Virus record (IMG/VR): IMGVR_UViG_3300025168_000847
Coordinates: 1 to 20,816 of that record
DNA from: a virus
Reading direction: 5' to 3' (one strand)
Length of the DNA stretch: 20,816 nt
In this document: in pieces, positions 1 through 8,707 of the stretch
Position numbering within the stretch: the first letter of the stretch is position 1
How the letters are laid out: each line of letters starts with the position of its first letter
Program-made: the position numbers and the translations under genes
The notes under the pieces: generated by a model
Database searches by the model: none
What the model was told of the DNA's origin: nothing
Seen by the model: the letters and a program-made list of their open reading frames with translations, nothing else

Positions 1-1
1 C

Positions 2-535
2 GACAATAATGGATTCTTGATTAAGTTTTCAGATGCTGATGAAGTTGATGGAACTAAAATGGGTATCATTAAATTTTTTAGTCGAGACACGCATACTATA
101 TATGTGCCTAGAATAACTATGTACTGGGATAACAGCACTTTTACAACAGGATCGTTGTCAGCGGTTAACTTAGACTCATATTTAACTTATAGCAAGACAA
201 AACCAACGTATAAAGATACAGATATAACTAAGATTAGAATATATGCAAGAGATAAATACCCACAAAAATCTCCAACCAATTTGTTTCCAACCGAAACAGT
301 AAAATTTTTACCTACTACTACATATTATGCAATACGCGATGCGGCTACAGATGAGTACATTATTCCGTTTGATAATATTTATAATAAAGTAAGTTGCGAT
401 AGCACAAGTAATTTTATACATGTAGACATGAATAGTTTTATGCCAGAACGTTATTACCGCATAGAATTAAAAATTGAAGATGGATTTACCGAAGAATGTA
501 TCGACGACGAAATTTATTTTAAAGTAGTTAGATAA
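2..535 (+). CDS. Putative virion appendage protein, 5' end missing
   Basis: The reading frame is open back to base 2 with no ATG before the window edge, so the gene starts upstream. The TTG at 17 lies inside the conserved-looking run NNGFLIKFSDADE and is not a credible start. About 178 residues remain. There is no signal peptide, membrane segment or enzyme motif; the sequence is rich in Tyr, Thr, Asp and aromatic beta-strand patterns, as in phage tail or baseplate beta-sandwich proteins. It ends in TAATG, sharing one base with the next gene, so the two are probably translationally coupled. The structural role is inferred from position at the head of a run of tail-type genes and from composition. 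No specific family is recognised. Confidence 0.6.
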   Translation, partial: DNNGFLIKFSDADEVDGTKMGIIKFFSRDTHTIYVPRITMYWDNSTFTTGSLSAVNLDSYLTYSKTKPTYKDTDITKIRIYARDKYPQKSPTNLFPTETVKFLPTTTYYAIRDAATDEYIIPFDNIYNKVSCDSTSNFIHVDMNSFMPERYYRIELKIEDGFTEECIDDEIYFKVVR

Positions 536-1479
536 TGGCAATAGACAAAATACAAAGTAATGCATTAGATCCAGTAAAATTACAACAAACATCTAAATAT
601 ATTAAAGGTGGTTTAACTGTTGTTTCAAATAATACTGATATTGTTCCTCGTGATGAAAATGGAAATATTATAGTACAAGATGGATCATACATGGTTATTG
701 AAACTAATTCATTTAACATAAATAACAATACAATGTTAAAAGTTTTAGATACCCAATTTAATTACTTTAAATTTCCTGCACAAGTTGTTGAAATTGATGA
801 CGATGATATAGACATTAATGTTGATGATTTACAAGTCGAACAAGACACAATTTATGCAAGATATGCACCAATTGAAAATTTACGTTTATCTGATCCAATT
901 GGACCTAATGGATATCAACCGTCAAGACCAGTTGAATTAGAGTTTAATAAAGTAGTTCGCGGTATTGCACAAGAAACATCAAATCGATATACTATTACAG
1001 ATGAAATAAAAAGTTCTGGAGTAGATTTAAGATTCCGAGTTAAAATAGAACATCGATTCGATCGCCCAGACCCCGGAGATGGAGTAGCATATTTCTTTGT
1101 ATCAAGAGAAGGACCTGATCAGAGTTTACAAAAAGATTATCTTGGACCGTTTGCTAATACATCTGACCGGTATCCTGAAAGATATGGCAGTATAGGACAA
1201 TATCAAGTACAAACATTAAATGTAGATCGAGTTATAACAAACGATCAATTTGATATTGGGGATACATTCTTTATTTCGGCTATTGGAGATCCTAATTCAG
1301 AATTTAGATTCCATACTATTAATTCTGTACAAACATATTGGACTATAACTGATGCATCGAAAAATGTTGATGTATGGAATCGAGAAACAACATCTACAAC
1401 GTCGCAAACTGTATTTGAAGGCGCCGCTTTTGCAGAAGAATTAACTGAAACTGCTCAAAATACAATCAGAGATAGATAA
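535..1479 (+). CDS. Hypothetical virion structural protein (314 aa)
   Basis: The start ATG overlaps the previous stop by one base (TAATG), and the stop again overlaps the next start in the same way, so three genes form a coupled set. I do not recognise the family. An acidic Asp-rich stretch (EIDDDDIDINVDD, about residues 84-96) is followed by a beta-rich region with many Asn, Thr and aromatic residues, and by an Ala/Glu/Thr-rich C-terminal tail. There is no signal peptide, membrane helix or catalytic motif. Context and composition suggest a tail, baseplate or fibre-connector component. The coding call is secure because the frame is long, open and tightly joined to its neighbours; the role is inference only. 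Confidence 0.7.
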   Translation: MAIDKIQSNALDPVKLQQTSKYIKGGLTVVSNNTDIVPRDENGNIIVQDGSYMVIETNSFNINNNTMLKVLDTQFNYFKFPAQVVEIDDDDIDINVDDLQVEQDTIYARYAPIENLRLSDPIGPNGYQPSRPVELEFNKVVRGIAQETSNRYTITDEIKSSGVDLRFRVKIEHRFDRPDPGDGVAYFFVSREGPDQSLQKDYLGPFANTSDRYPERYGSIGQYQVQTLNVDRVITNDQFDIGDTFFISAIGDPNSEFRFHTINSVQTYWTITDASKNVDVWNRETTSTTSQTVFEGAAFAEELTETAQNTIRDR

Positions 1480-4400
1480 TGAGTTTAACACAATATAAAA
1501 ATATCGATCAAATATTAGAAGCAAAAAATTCTTTGTCGGCCAATCGAATTGATAAAACTCAATTACAAACTATAAATACTAGTTTTAAAAATCCAATAAC
1601 TTTTAATAACGACATTGTTAATAAATCTACAGTAGAATTTCATATTTATTCTAGAGAAACATGGATAACGGGACAACATAAAAATCAATCGTTAGAACAA
1701 ACTCCAACGTTTTATAACTCAGTTACTAAAAAACAAATAAGTTTTGATTCACAACCATATGTTTTAGATATAAATCAACAAGTAGAAAATTTAAAATTAA
1801 ATGGCGGAACATATCGTATTGTAGTTAACTTTTTTGAAAACTTAATTGGAGGTTATGAACAACAACATTTACGGATAGACGAAATATCACCAGACCGTAC
1901 CGAACTTCGTTTACGTGCGATAGATTCGGAAGATATTAATTTTGTAGAACAAATAACAAATTATATTGAAACAGTAAATCAAACAAGTAATAGAGGAAAT
2001 TTCCAAAGTTATTTGTTAAACTTTAGTAGAAATAACTGTGTGCAATTTGTTAATAGTGTTGTTATTGGAGAATATCTATATGTAAAATTATATGAGCCAC
2101 TTCCTGTTGATATTGAACAAAATTTTAAATGTTGGGTTGTTAAAGAATTAAAACCATCATATATTGACAATATTAATATAGATCCAATAATACAACCTGA
2201 TTCTGTTAATATATTAAGTGGACCAAATTGGCAAGCAAATTATTCATATAATACTTCTACCGAAACAGGATTACAAAATTGGACGGATTTATTAGGTTCA
2301 TCAACATCAACGTCACAACAAATTGTAGATAGATTCTTTTCTGGTAGTTTATCTGGAATGAAATTAAATATAGATTATTCTGATTTTAATAATTTTATAT
2401 TTTATAGTTCAGCTACCGAACGTTTGAATAATTTTAAATATAAATTAAGTTTAATTGAATATTATACATCACAAAGTTTAGTATTAACTGGAATATCTGG
2501 TAGTGATTCTACGACAAATGCACAAGATTTTACAAATTTAAAAACTTCATTAATTGGAGGATTTGACAACTTTGAACAGTATTTATATTATGAATCATCT
2601 TCAAAATTAACAACTAATTTAATTCCTTTAGAAAATGCAAATGTATCAAGTGTAACGGGTAGCTATATTCAACCAATACCAAAAACTAATTCCACTATTC
2701 CATATGCATTATATTCTATAACATCAAGTCAATTCGAAACTTGGTTTAATGGAGCAATTGAATCTTCGTCATTATATGACACGTTAAATGAAAATTCTTT
2801 AATACGAACAGTACCAGAACATATACAATTGAAATCTGATAGTGTAGATTTAACAACGTTTGTTAACATGTTAGGACATCATTATGATATACTATATACG
2901 TATATTAATCATATGACTAAAATTAATAAACGAGAAGAAAATCCTAAATTAGGTATGCCAGATGAATTATTATATTCAGTAGCAAAACAATTTGGATGGA
3001 ATTTAACTAATGGAAAACAAGGACAAAAGCTTTGGGAATATACATTAGGAACATCAGAAACTGGTGTGCCGCTCACCGGATCTAATTCTATAGGAGATCC
3101 ATCTGTTTCTGGAGAAAAATCTACATATACAATATGGCGTAGAATTATAAATAATTTACCATTATTATTAAAGTCTAAAGGAACTAAACGAAGCGTACAA
3201 GCATTATTATCTTGTTATGGAATACCACAATCATTAATGACCATTAATGAATATGGCGGACCAAGATTAGAACGTGCTCCTGTATATGAAAAACTTAATT
3301 TTGATTACGCATTAGATTTAATCAATAATACAGCTGGAACAGTTATTGTTAATTATTCTGAATCAATTAATACTGTAGAATTACGCTTTCGAACCGATGA
3401 TGTTATAAAAACTCCATCTATGCCTAGTACTATGAATTTATTTACAATTGGAAGTAATACTGTTACATTGGATTATACAAGTGGAACGATTGGAACAATT
3501 CAAATTAATGGTACTGGAAGTAATAATATTGAATTATTCGATGGTGGCTATTTAACTACTATGTTACGTACTAATGGTGATAAATTAGAATCTATAACAA
3601 AAAAATCTAAATACGGTAAAATTATAGCAGCTGTGTCTGCTTCTGCAACTGCATCTTTTGATTTTGAAAGCACGTTAACATTAGGTGGTGTTACTGGAGG
3701 TAGTCGATTATTAGGACAACTTCAAGAATTACGTTTATGGAGTTGTAGTTTAGAAGAATCGGCATTTAATAATCATGTAAAAGCTCCAGCTGCGTATGAT
3801 GGAAATATAGATGCATATGATGAATTATCATTTAGGATACCATTAACGCAAAAAATTAATCACGCAATAACAAGTAGTTTAACCGGTGTACAGCCAAGGT
3901 CTTCTGCCGTTTCTGCATCATTTGCCAATTGGACTAATAATACTCCATATGACTCAATTGAAGAAACATATTATTATGATGGTATATCATTAGCTGCAGG
4001 GACATTTGATGACAATAAGATACGTTTAGAAGATAATGAATTGGTTGGATCGTTAGATGTTAAAACTAGAGCAGAGCGTAGTCAATTTGATAAAGCTCCG
4101 TTAGATAGTGCAAAATTAGGTGTATATTTTTCTCCACAAACTATGATTGATGAGGATATTATAGCACAATTAGGATTTAAATCATTAGATGATTATATAG
4201 GAGATCCGGGAGATACTAATAGTAAATCATATCCTGATTTGATTTATGAAGCAAGCAAATATTGGAAAAAATACAGTCAAAGTAATGATATGAATGCATA
4301 TATTAGAATATTTACACTATTCGATTTATCATTCTTTAAACAGTTAGATCAATTATTACCTGCCCGAGTAAATAAATTAACTGGATTATTAGTTCAACCT

Positions 4401-4982
4401 AATGTATTAGAAAGAAGTAAAGATGTTATTTTACCAGAAGTTCAAAGATTTAATGATACATATAATTCGTTAATACCAGAAGTACAACCTACAGCATCAG
4501 CTGATTATTTACAGTATATCGGAGAAGTTCCAGGTAAAGTTTTAACAATAAATGCTGAAGATGACGATCAGTGGCAAGCATATTTAACAGCTTCCCAACA
4601 ACAAAAATATGGAGGAACAACATATTCATATATTAGTTTAATTAGATCTGGAAGTACGTATATTACTTCATCTACCCCATTTTGGAGAAGTGAAGCAATA
4701 CTACCTTCGATTACATCTTCTAATTTATCTACATTTAAACAAGTAACAGAAATACTACCTACTACGTCTGCTAGTTTATCTGCTGCGGAGGTTCAAGATT
4801 ATTTACCAACTGGTATAAATAATCAGAAATATAATGGTACAAAAATGACAAGTAGAGATTTTAATATAGCATCACGTCAAACTATAGATGGTGGAGCTGT
4901 TGTAGAATTCCGTAAAGCTAATGCAAATCAATTAATATATACTAATCAACTAGGAACACAAGGTAGTTTTATATTAACGTAA
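1479..4982 (+). CDS. Large tail/baseplate structural protein with LamG-like domain (1167 aa)
   Basis: This is the largest gene in the window; its start is fixed by a TAATG overlap with the gene before. The N-terminal third carries a segment (GGTYRIVVNFFEN, then ISPDRTELRLRA, roughly residues 109-150) of a type I associate with structural proteins of marine T4-related phages. The middle contains MPDELLYSVAKQFGW (about 495-510). Residues about 610-770 look like a concanavalin/LamG jelly roll, ending in the typical strand GQLQELRLWSCSLEES. The C-terminal part is Ser/Thr-rich with a Tyr- and Gln-rich region. It probably forms part of the baseplate or a side fibre and may bind carbohydrate through the LamG-like domain. 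Domain calls are by eye; the exact virion position is not known. Confidence 0.7.
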   Translation: MSLTQYKNIDQILEAKNSLSANRIDKTQLQTINTSFKNPITFNNDIVNKSTVEFHIYSRETWITGQHKNQSLEQTPTFYNSVTKKQISFDSQPYVLDINQQVENLKLNGGTYRIVVNFFENLIGGYEQQHLRIDEISPDRTELRLRAIDSEDINFVEQITNYIETVNQTSNRGNFQSYLLNFSRNNCVQFVNSVVIGEYLYVKLYEPLPVDIEQNFKCWVVKELKPSYIDNINIDPIIQPDSVNILSGPNWQANYSYNTSTETGLQNWTDLLGSSTSTSQQIVDRFFSGSLSGMKLNIDYSDFNNFIFYSSATERLNNFKYKLSLIEYYTSQSLVLTGISGSDSTTNAQDFTNLKTSLIGGFDNFEQYLYYESSSKLTTNLIPLENANVSSVTGSYIQPIPKTNSTIPYALYSITSSQFETWFNGAIESSSLYDTLNENSLIRTVPEHIQLKSDSVDLTTFVNMLGHHYDILYTYINHMTKINKREENPKLGMPDELLYSVAKQFGWNLTNGKQGQKLWEYTLGTSETGVPLTGSNSIGDPSVSGEKSTYTIWRRIINNLPLLLKSKGTKRSVQALLSCYGIPQSLMTINEYGGPRLERAPVYEKLNFDYALDLINNTAGTVIVNYSESINTVELRFRTDDVIKTPSMPSTMNLFTIGSNTVTLDYTSGTIGTIQINGTGSNNIELFDGGYLTTMLRTNGDKLESITKKSKYGKIIAAVSASATASFDFESTLTLGGVTGGSRLLGQLQELRLWSCSLEESAFNNHVKAPAAYDGNIDAYDELSFRIPLTQKINHAITSSLTGVQPRSSAVSASFANWTNNTPYDSIEETYYYDGISLAAGTFDDNKIRLEDNELVGSLDVKTRAERSQFDKAPLDSAKLGVYFSPQTMIDEDIIAQLGFKSLDDYIGDPGDTNSKSYPDLIYEASKYWKKYSQSNDMNAYIRIFTLFDLSFFKQLDQLLPARVNKLTGLLVQPNVLERSKDVILPEVQRFNDTYNSLIPEVQPTASADYLQYIGEVPGKVLTINAEDDDQWQAYLTASQQQKYGGTTYSYISLIRSGSTYITSSTPFWRSEAILPSITSSNLSTFKQVTEILPTTSASLSAAEVQDYLPTGINNQKYNGTKMTSRDFNIASRQTIDGGAVVEFRKANANQLIYTNQLGTQGSFILT

Positions 4983-4996
4983 AATTCAGTTGAAAT

Positions 4997-5010
4997 ATAT
5001 TTATATAAAA
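4997..5010 (+). promoter_or_regulatory. Intergenic AT motif, possible late promoter (copy 1)
   Basis: ATATTTATATAAAA lies in the 43-base gap before the gene at 5026. It matches copies before 9278 and 17743 exactly and those before 7091, 14836 and 20222 with one or two changes. If the box acts like a -10 element, transcription would begin near 5011, leaving a short leader with AAAGG (5012-5016) as ribosome binding site. TTTATATAAA inside it is a perfect palindrome, and the minus strand reads TATAAATA. Confidence 0.45.
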
Positions 5011-5025
5011 TAAAGGTAAAACAAT

Positions 5026-5691
5026 ATGGGATATTTAAATAATAGTAGTGTAACTGTAGATGCAATACTTACGTTAAAAGGTCGTGAGTTATTAGCAAAA
5101 GGCGGCGATGCTTTTAAAATTACACAATTTGCAGTTGGTGACGACGAAATTGATTATACACTATGGAATCCAGATCATCCATTAGGAACAAGTTATTATG
5201 GTACAATTATAGAAAATATGCCAATTACAGAAGCTATTCCTGATGAAACACAAGCATTAAAGTATAAATTAGTAACGTTGCCTAAACAAACAACAAATAT
5301 ACCAGTAGTATCAGTAGGAAATAATTCTATTATACTTCCTGGTCCAGGTACGAGTGCTATAATTTCACCTAATACAGCTAATTTGCAAGGCGGAAATGCT
5401 AACTTAGGATATACTGCAATATTGTCTGATTCATCAGTTGCTGATTTAGCTGTTACTAGAGCATTACAAACTTCAGTACTTCCTACCGTTCCTAGATTTA
5501 TTGGAGATAATGAAGATGCACAAAGTGTTGCTGCAGCAGGATTTAGTTTTAGAATTGCAGCTAAAACATTATTAGTTGAATCTAAAACTGCTACTATAAC
5601 TATTATAGGAAATGAAACTGGTGGGGCTACTACTATTAATTTAACAGTAAATAAAGCTTCAACCGCAACAATATCAAATTCTGCTTCGTAA
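5026..5691 (+). CDS. Conserved-type phage virion structural protein (221 aa)
   Basis: The start ATG has a reasonable ribosome binding site, AAAGG at 5012-5016, and a repeated AT motif further upstream. The N-terminus (VDAILTLKGRELLAKG followed by FKITQFAVGDDEIDYTLW, about residues 11-47) is a pattern I associate with a small structural protein common in marine T4-related phages, with no proven role that I can name. The rest is hydrophobic and beta-rich (Ala, Thr, Ile, Val), suggesting an all-beta domain in a tail or baseplate assembly. There is no signal peptide or membrane helix. It lies 43 bases after the 1167-aa gene and 11 bases before the next gene. The structural assignment is inference from family resemblance and position. 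Confidence 0.7.
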   Translation: MGYLNNSSVTVDAILTLKGRELLAKGGDAFKITQFAVGDDEIDYTLWNPDHPLGTSYYGTIIENMPITEAIPDETQALKYKLVTLPKQTTNIPVVSVGNNSIILPGPGTSAIISPNTANLQGGNANLGYTAILSDSSVADLAVTRALQTSVLPTVPRFIGDNEDAQSVAAAGFSFRIAAKTLLVESKTATITIIGNETGGATTINLTVNKASTATISNSAS

Positions 5692-5702
5692 AATAGGAAA
5701 AT

Positions 5703-7031
5703 ATGAAAACAATTAAACAATTAAAAAAACAACAACGTTTAAGCGTAGTACCGCGTAGACAAAATCGTGCAGTTGCTTCGAGTAGGACAAATTCTAGAGA
5801 TGATGATCCGGTACAGCAACGTGATAGAGATGGAAATCCTGTTTCTTCTGCAGCTACTACTAATCGACTCAATGATCAAGTACAACAATTAGCTGAGCAG
5901 TTAGCTCAAGAGATTATTGCTGAGCAACAACAAACTCAAATTTTGGCTCGAAATGGTCGTACGTTTACTAAATTTGATACTGTAAATGACGTTATCGACA
6001 ATCAAACAGAAACAGTTACCGCAGGACTATGGAGTAATAATGTAGCTAGCTTAACTACATATTTTTCTTCATCTACACAAACAGATTCACAACGTAAATA
6101 TTATGTTGATGTATTTAATGGAAATCCTGCGACAACAGGAAATGAATGTCAATTTTCTATTGCATATGGACATGCATTAGGAAGTGGTTCTGACTCACAA
6201 GGTCAACTTAACGATTCACCTTCCAAAGCAATTTATTCACAATATAGACAACTTTTATTGAACCCAACTGATACAAGATTTACCACTGCTGGATCTGGGA
6301 GCACAGATCATATATATGTGGTTAATTTTAAACGTAACAGATTAAAAGAACGATTAGATGCTGGAAATTTTGAATTGCCTTTGGCATCGATGTCTGCTTC
6401 TTTAGATAGTAACGCAACAGGTAGTAATGTAGCAGTAACAGGAAGTGGACCTGTATTTACTTTGATTGATGATTCTTCTTTAAATGCTCAAGGTACATTA
6501 GGAGATTCTGGTAGAATATATAATATAGTATCTGGTTCTATTAATAGTGGTGTATTTAGTCCAACTGCTCCCGTTTATTATGGATTAGCATATCCAGATT
6601 ATGGTACATTGATATTAGACGGAAAAATGTTAGATCAACAATTAAATTTCCAAACAAATAGCGGTTCTAGTTCAGAAGGTAATAATCATTTCCGATTGTT
6701 CCATTCTGTTTCAGGATCGGCCGGATTTACGAATCCCGAAACAGCTGATCCATATGGATTCTTAGCACGTAATTCTGAAAAAGTTACTAGTACTCATTAT
6801 TTTGTAAGAATTAAAAATGCTGAATATAATTTTTCAAATAATCCTTCATTTACAACTGGTAGTGACGGTTTAATTCAGCAATCTACATTTATTGGAGATC
6901 CGAAGGTATATATTACAACCGTTGGGTTATATAGTAATCAGCAAGAATTATTAGCTGTAGCTAAATTATCTAAACCATTATTAAAGTCATTCCAGCGCGA
7001 AGCATTAATTAGAGTAAAATTAGATTTTTAA
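5703..7031 (+). CDS. Tail/baseplate-associated structural protein (442 aa)
   Basis: An AGGA at 5695-5698 precedes the ATG. The N-terminal 50 residues are strongly basic and look disordered (Lys, Arg and Gln rich), followed by a Gln/Glu-rich predicted coiled coil (about residues 55-80, LNDQVQQLAEQLAQEII). The remainder is a Ser/Gly/Thr-rich beta region. The last 40 or so residues (VYITTVGLYSNQQELLAVAK) closely resemble the C-terminus of the 538-aa protein encoded next, so the two share an assembly module. A strong hairpin terminator follows the stop. Coiled coil plus beta domains and neighbours suggest a baseplate or fibre-attachment protein; the precise role is unknown. Confidence 0.7.
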   Translation: MKTIKQLKKQQRLSVVPRRQNRAVASSRTNSRDDDPVQQRDRDGNPVSSAATTNRLNDQVQQLAEQLAQEIIAEQQQTQILARNGRTFTKFDTVNDVIDNQTETVTAGLWSNNVASLTTYFSSSTQTDSQRKYYVDVFNGNPATTGNECQFSIAYGHALGSGSDSQGQLNDSPSKAIYSQYRQLLLNPTDTRFTTAGSGSTDHIYVVNFKRNRLKERLDAGNFELPLASMSASLDSNATGSNVAVTGSGPVFTLIDDSSLNAQGTLGDSGRIYNIVSGSINSGVFSPTAPVYYGLAYPDYGTLILDGKMLDQQLNFQTNSGSSSEGNNHFRLFHSVSGSAGFTNPETADPYGFLARNSEKVTSTHYFVRIKNAEYNFSNNPSFTTGSDGLIQQSTFIGDPKVYITTVGLYSNQQELLAVAKLSKPLLKSFQREALIRVKLDF

Positions 7032-7056
7032 TATTAATACGTATTTTAACCTCGTT

Positions 7057-7070
7057 ATATTTATATTAAA
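7057..7070 (+). promoter_or_regulatory. Intergenic AT motif, possible late promoter (copy 2), inside the hairpin
   Basis: ATATTTATATTAAA differs by one base from the copies at 4997 and 9263. It forms the upper stem and loop of the terminator-like hairpin. If used as a -10 type box, the transcript would start near 7071 and lack the left arm of the hairpin. Confidence 0.4.
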
Positions 7071-7074
7071 TGTA

Positions 7075-7080
7075 GCGAGG
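7075..7080 (+). promoter_or_regulatory. Shine-Dalgarno site located in hairpin right arm
   Basis: GCGAGG, with GAGG at 7077-7080, lies 10 bases before the ATG at 7091 and is the best Shine-Dalgarno match near this start. It is also paired in the 3' arm of the 7048-7082 hairpin. In read-through RNA it would be masked; in RNA started inside the gap it would be free. Confidence 0.45.
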
Positions 7081-7090
7081 TTTTACTATT

Positions 7091-8707
7091 ATGTCTGAAA
7101 CAAGAATAGACAATGAAGATATATTTGAAGGATTATATCCAGAAGTATTTAAAAAAATAGATTCTGCAGATATTCAAATCAATCCTTTTCAAGCACATAA
7201 AACATTTACTGTTTTGAGTGGTAGTGCTACAAGTAGCATGTTACCTTTACAAGGCATTTATATTGATGAAACAAATTTACCTGCATTAGAAACAGAATTA
7301 ATATTTAATGATGCTGCTAATATTGATGGTAGTTTGCAAAGTGTATCATATTTTTCAATTAATCATTTATTTTATAAAAACAAAAATCAACCTTATAATA
7401 ATTTTGGACAAACTAATCTAAATTTTATAAAAAAGTTTTTATATGAAACTGCTAGTATATTTTCTTTTCCTCAAAATAAAGTTGGCGAAGGAATAAAATT
7501 ATCATCATTTACTTTATCAGTTCCAAATACTGCTTCATTAACATCTGACAGATATGGAAATATTAATGATAGTGCATTTGATACTGCATCAATTATTAAT
7601 CAGTTAAAATTTTATGAAGGATTCAATGAATATTTTGATACTAGTAGAATTGATTATGAAACTAAAGGAACAGGTATAACATATATACCTGGAGTAGTTG
7701 CGTCTAATGGACAACAATTACCAATGGGCTTGTCTGCTCAATTTAATAAATTTGGATATATTCAAACTAACTTGCAAGGAGAGTATAATCGAGACTCAGA
7801 TTATGCGATATCAATGTTTATTAGTGGAGCTGCAGATTCAGCTGAATCTTCCTTCGATCGAATAATAATTACAAAAGCTAGTAGCAGTCTTACGTTACCT
7901 TCAGATTTAGAAAAAGAAAGTCAATATCCATTTAGATTAGAATTAAGTGGTAGCAATCAACTTAAATTTAGTATACAAGGATCTCCAACATACCGATCCA
8001 TGATAACGTCTTCAGCAGAAGTTTCTAGTTCGTGGACTCATGTTGTTTGTCAAAAAACTGGTAGTGTAATGCAGATGTATATAGATGGAACTTTGCACAA
8101 TTCAACTACTAGCACGTTATTAGAAAACACACAACATCCTTTAAGTGCTAGCGCTAGAATAGATAATCCATATGATTTATGTATAGGAGGACTTGTTGAA
8201 GGTCAATCTAGAATTAATTATAATGGACAACTTGATGAAGTTAGAATATATAATAAAGCATTGAATGCTACAGAAGTTGGATATTTATCCGATCGGACGG
8301 AGGGAGGGACTTTTTCACAAACTCCAGTTGTAGGTAATATTTTTGAAAAACAAGGAATAGGAGTCATTTCTACAATTGATTATAGATATCATAGTATGAT
8401 AAATTATCCATTTACTGCTTCATATAAAAGCACGGTTACACTGTATGAATTAGGAGTAGTAGCTCGTTTAAGTCAAGGTGATTTTAATATGTCTACAAAT
8501 GTTACATTGACAAAAGATGATAATCAATCATATCGAGGATTTGTCTCTGGTAGTGATTTTGCACCATATGTAACTAGTATTGGTTTGTATAATGACTCAG
8601 GACAATTATTGGCAATCGCAAAACTTGCACAACCTATACGTAAGCGCAATGATATAGATGTGAATTTCCTAGTAAGAATTGATTTAGATAAAAAGTTGGT
8701 TAAATGA
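7091..8707 (+). CDS. Tail structural protein with LamG/concanavalin-like lectin domain (538 aa)
   Basis: The start has GAGG 10 bases upstream. Residues about 210-400 look like a LamG/concanavalin jelly roll: YAISMFISG, then SSSWTHVVCQKTGSVMQMYI, and the diagnostic strand GQLDEVRIYNKALNATEV near residues 378-395. Such domains in phage tails usually bind sugars or decorate fibres. The last 50 residues (PYVTSIGLYNDSGQLLAIAK) repeat the C-terminal module of the preceding 442-aa protein. There is no signal peptide or catalytic motif. The stop overlaps the next start by four bases (ATGA), so the kinase-like gene behind it is probably translated by coupling. It is likely a baseplate-proximal or fibre protein; the LamG call is fairly secure, the virion location is inferred. 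Confidence 0.75.
   Translation: MSETRIDNEDIFEGLYPEVFKKIDSADIQINPFQAHKTFTVLSGSATSSMLPLQGIYIDETNLPALETELIFNDAANIDGSLQSVSYFSINHLFYKNKNQPYNNFGQTNLNFIKKFLYETASIFSFPQNKVGEGIKLSSFTLSVPNTASLTSDRYGNINDSAFDTASIINQLKFYEGFNEYFDTSRIDYETKGTGITYIPGVVASNGQQLPMGLSAQFNKFGYIQTNLQGEYNRDSDYAISMFISGAADSAESSFDRIIITKASSSLTLPSDLEKESQYPFRLELSGSNQLKFSIQGSPTYRSMITSSAEVSSSWTHVVCQKTGSVMQMYIDGTLHNSTTSTLLENTQHPLSASARIDNPYDLCIGGLVEGQSRINYNGQLDEVRIYNKALNATEVGYLSDRTEGGTFSQTPVVGNIFEKQGIGVISTIDYRYHSMINYPFTASYKSTVTLYELGVVARLSQGDFNMSTNVTLTKDDNQSYRGFVSGSDFAPYVTSIGLYNDSGQLLAIAKLAQPIRKRNDIDVNFLVRIDLDKKLVK

Larger units (their letters stand above)
7048..7084 (+). terminator. Rho-independent terminator-like hairpin
   Basis: The left arm 7048-7062 pairs with the right arm 7068-7082 over 15 positions (13 Watson-Crick and two G-U pairs) around the 5-base loop ATATT. 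The G/C-rich base of the stem, CCTCG against CGAGG, is followed by TTTT (7081-7084). The U-tract is short, so efficiency may be moderate. It lies 16 bases after the stop of the 442-aa gene and would separate it from the 538-aa gene. Confidence 0.65.

Noticed and set aside
17-535. TTG at 17 as the real start of the first gene
   Set aside because: The frame is open upstream to base 2 and the upstream residues continue the same pattern, so the gene simply begins before the window.
1571-1578. TATAAATA on the + strand as a T4-type late promoter
   Set aside because: It is inside the 1167-aa gene, 30 codons after its start, with no gene beginning downstream for over 3 kb. A second copy at 10133-10140 is likewise inside the resolvase gene.
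376-2587. TATTTATA at 376-383 and 2580-2587 as further copies of the intergenic motif
   Set aside because: Both are inside coding sequence (Ile-Tyr-Asn and Tyr-Leu-Tyr codons), have poor matches outside the core and no gene start nearby; chance occurrences in AT-rich DNA are expected.
5196-5720. 174-codon open frame on the minus strand
   Set aside because: It lies wholly opposite the 221-aa + strand gene, which has a better start signal and a phage-like N-terminus; the minus frame is a codon-bias shadow.
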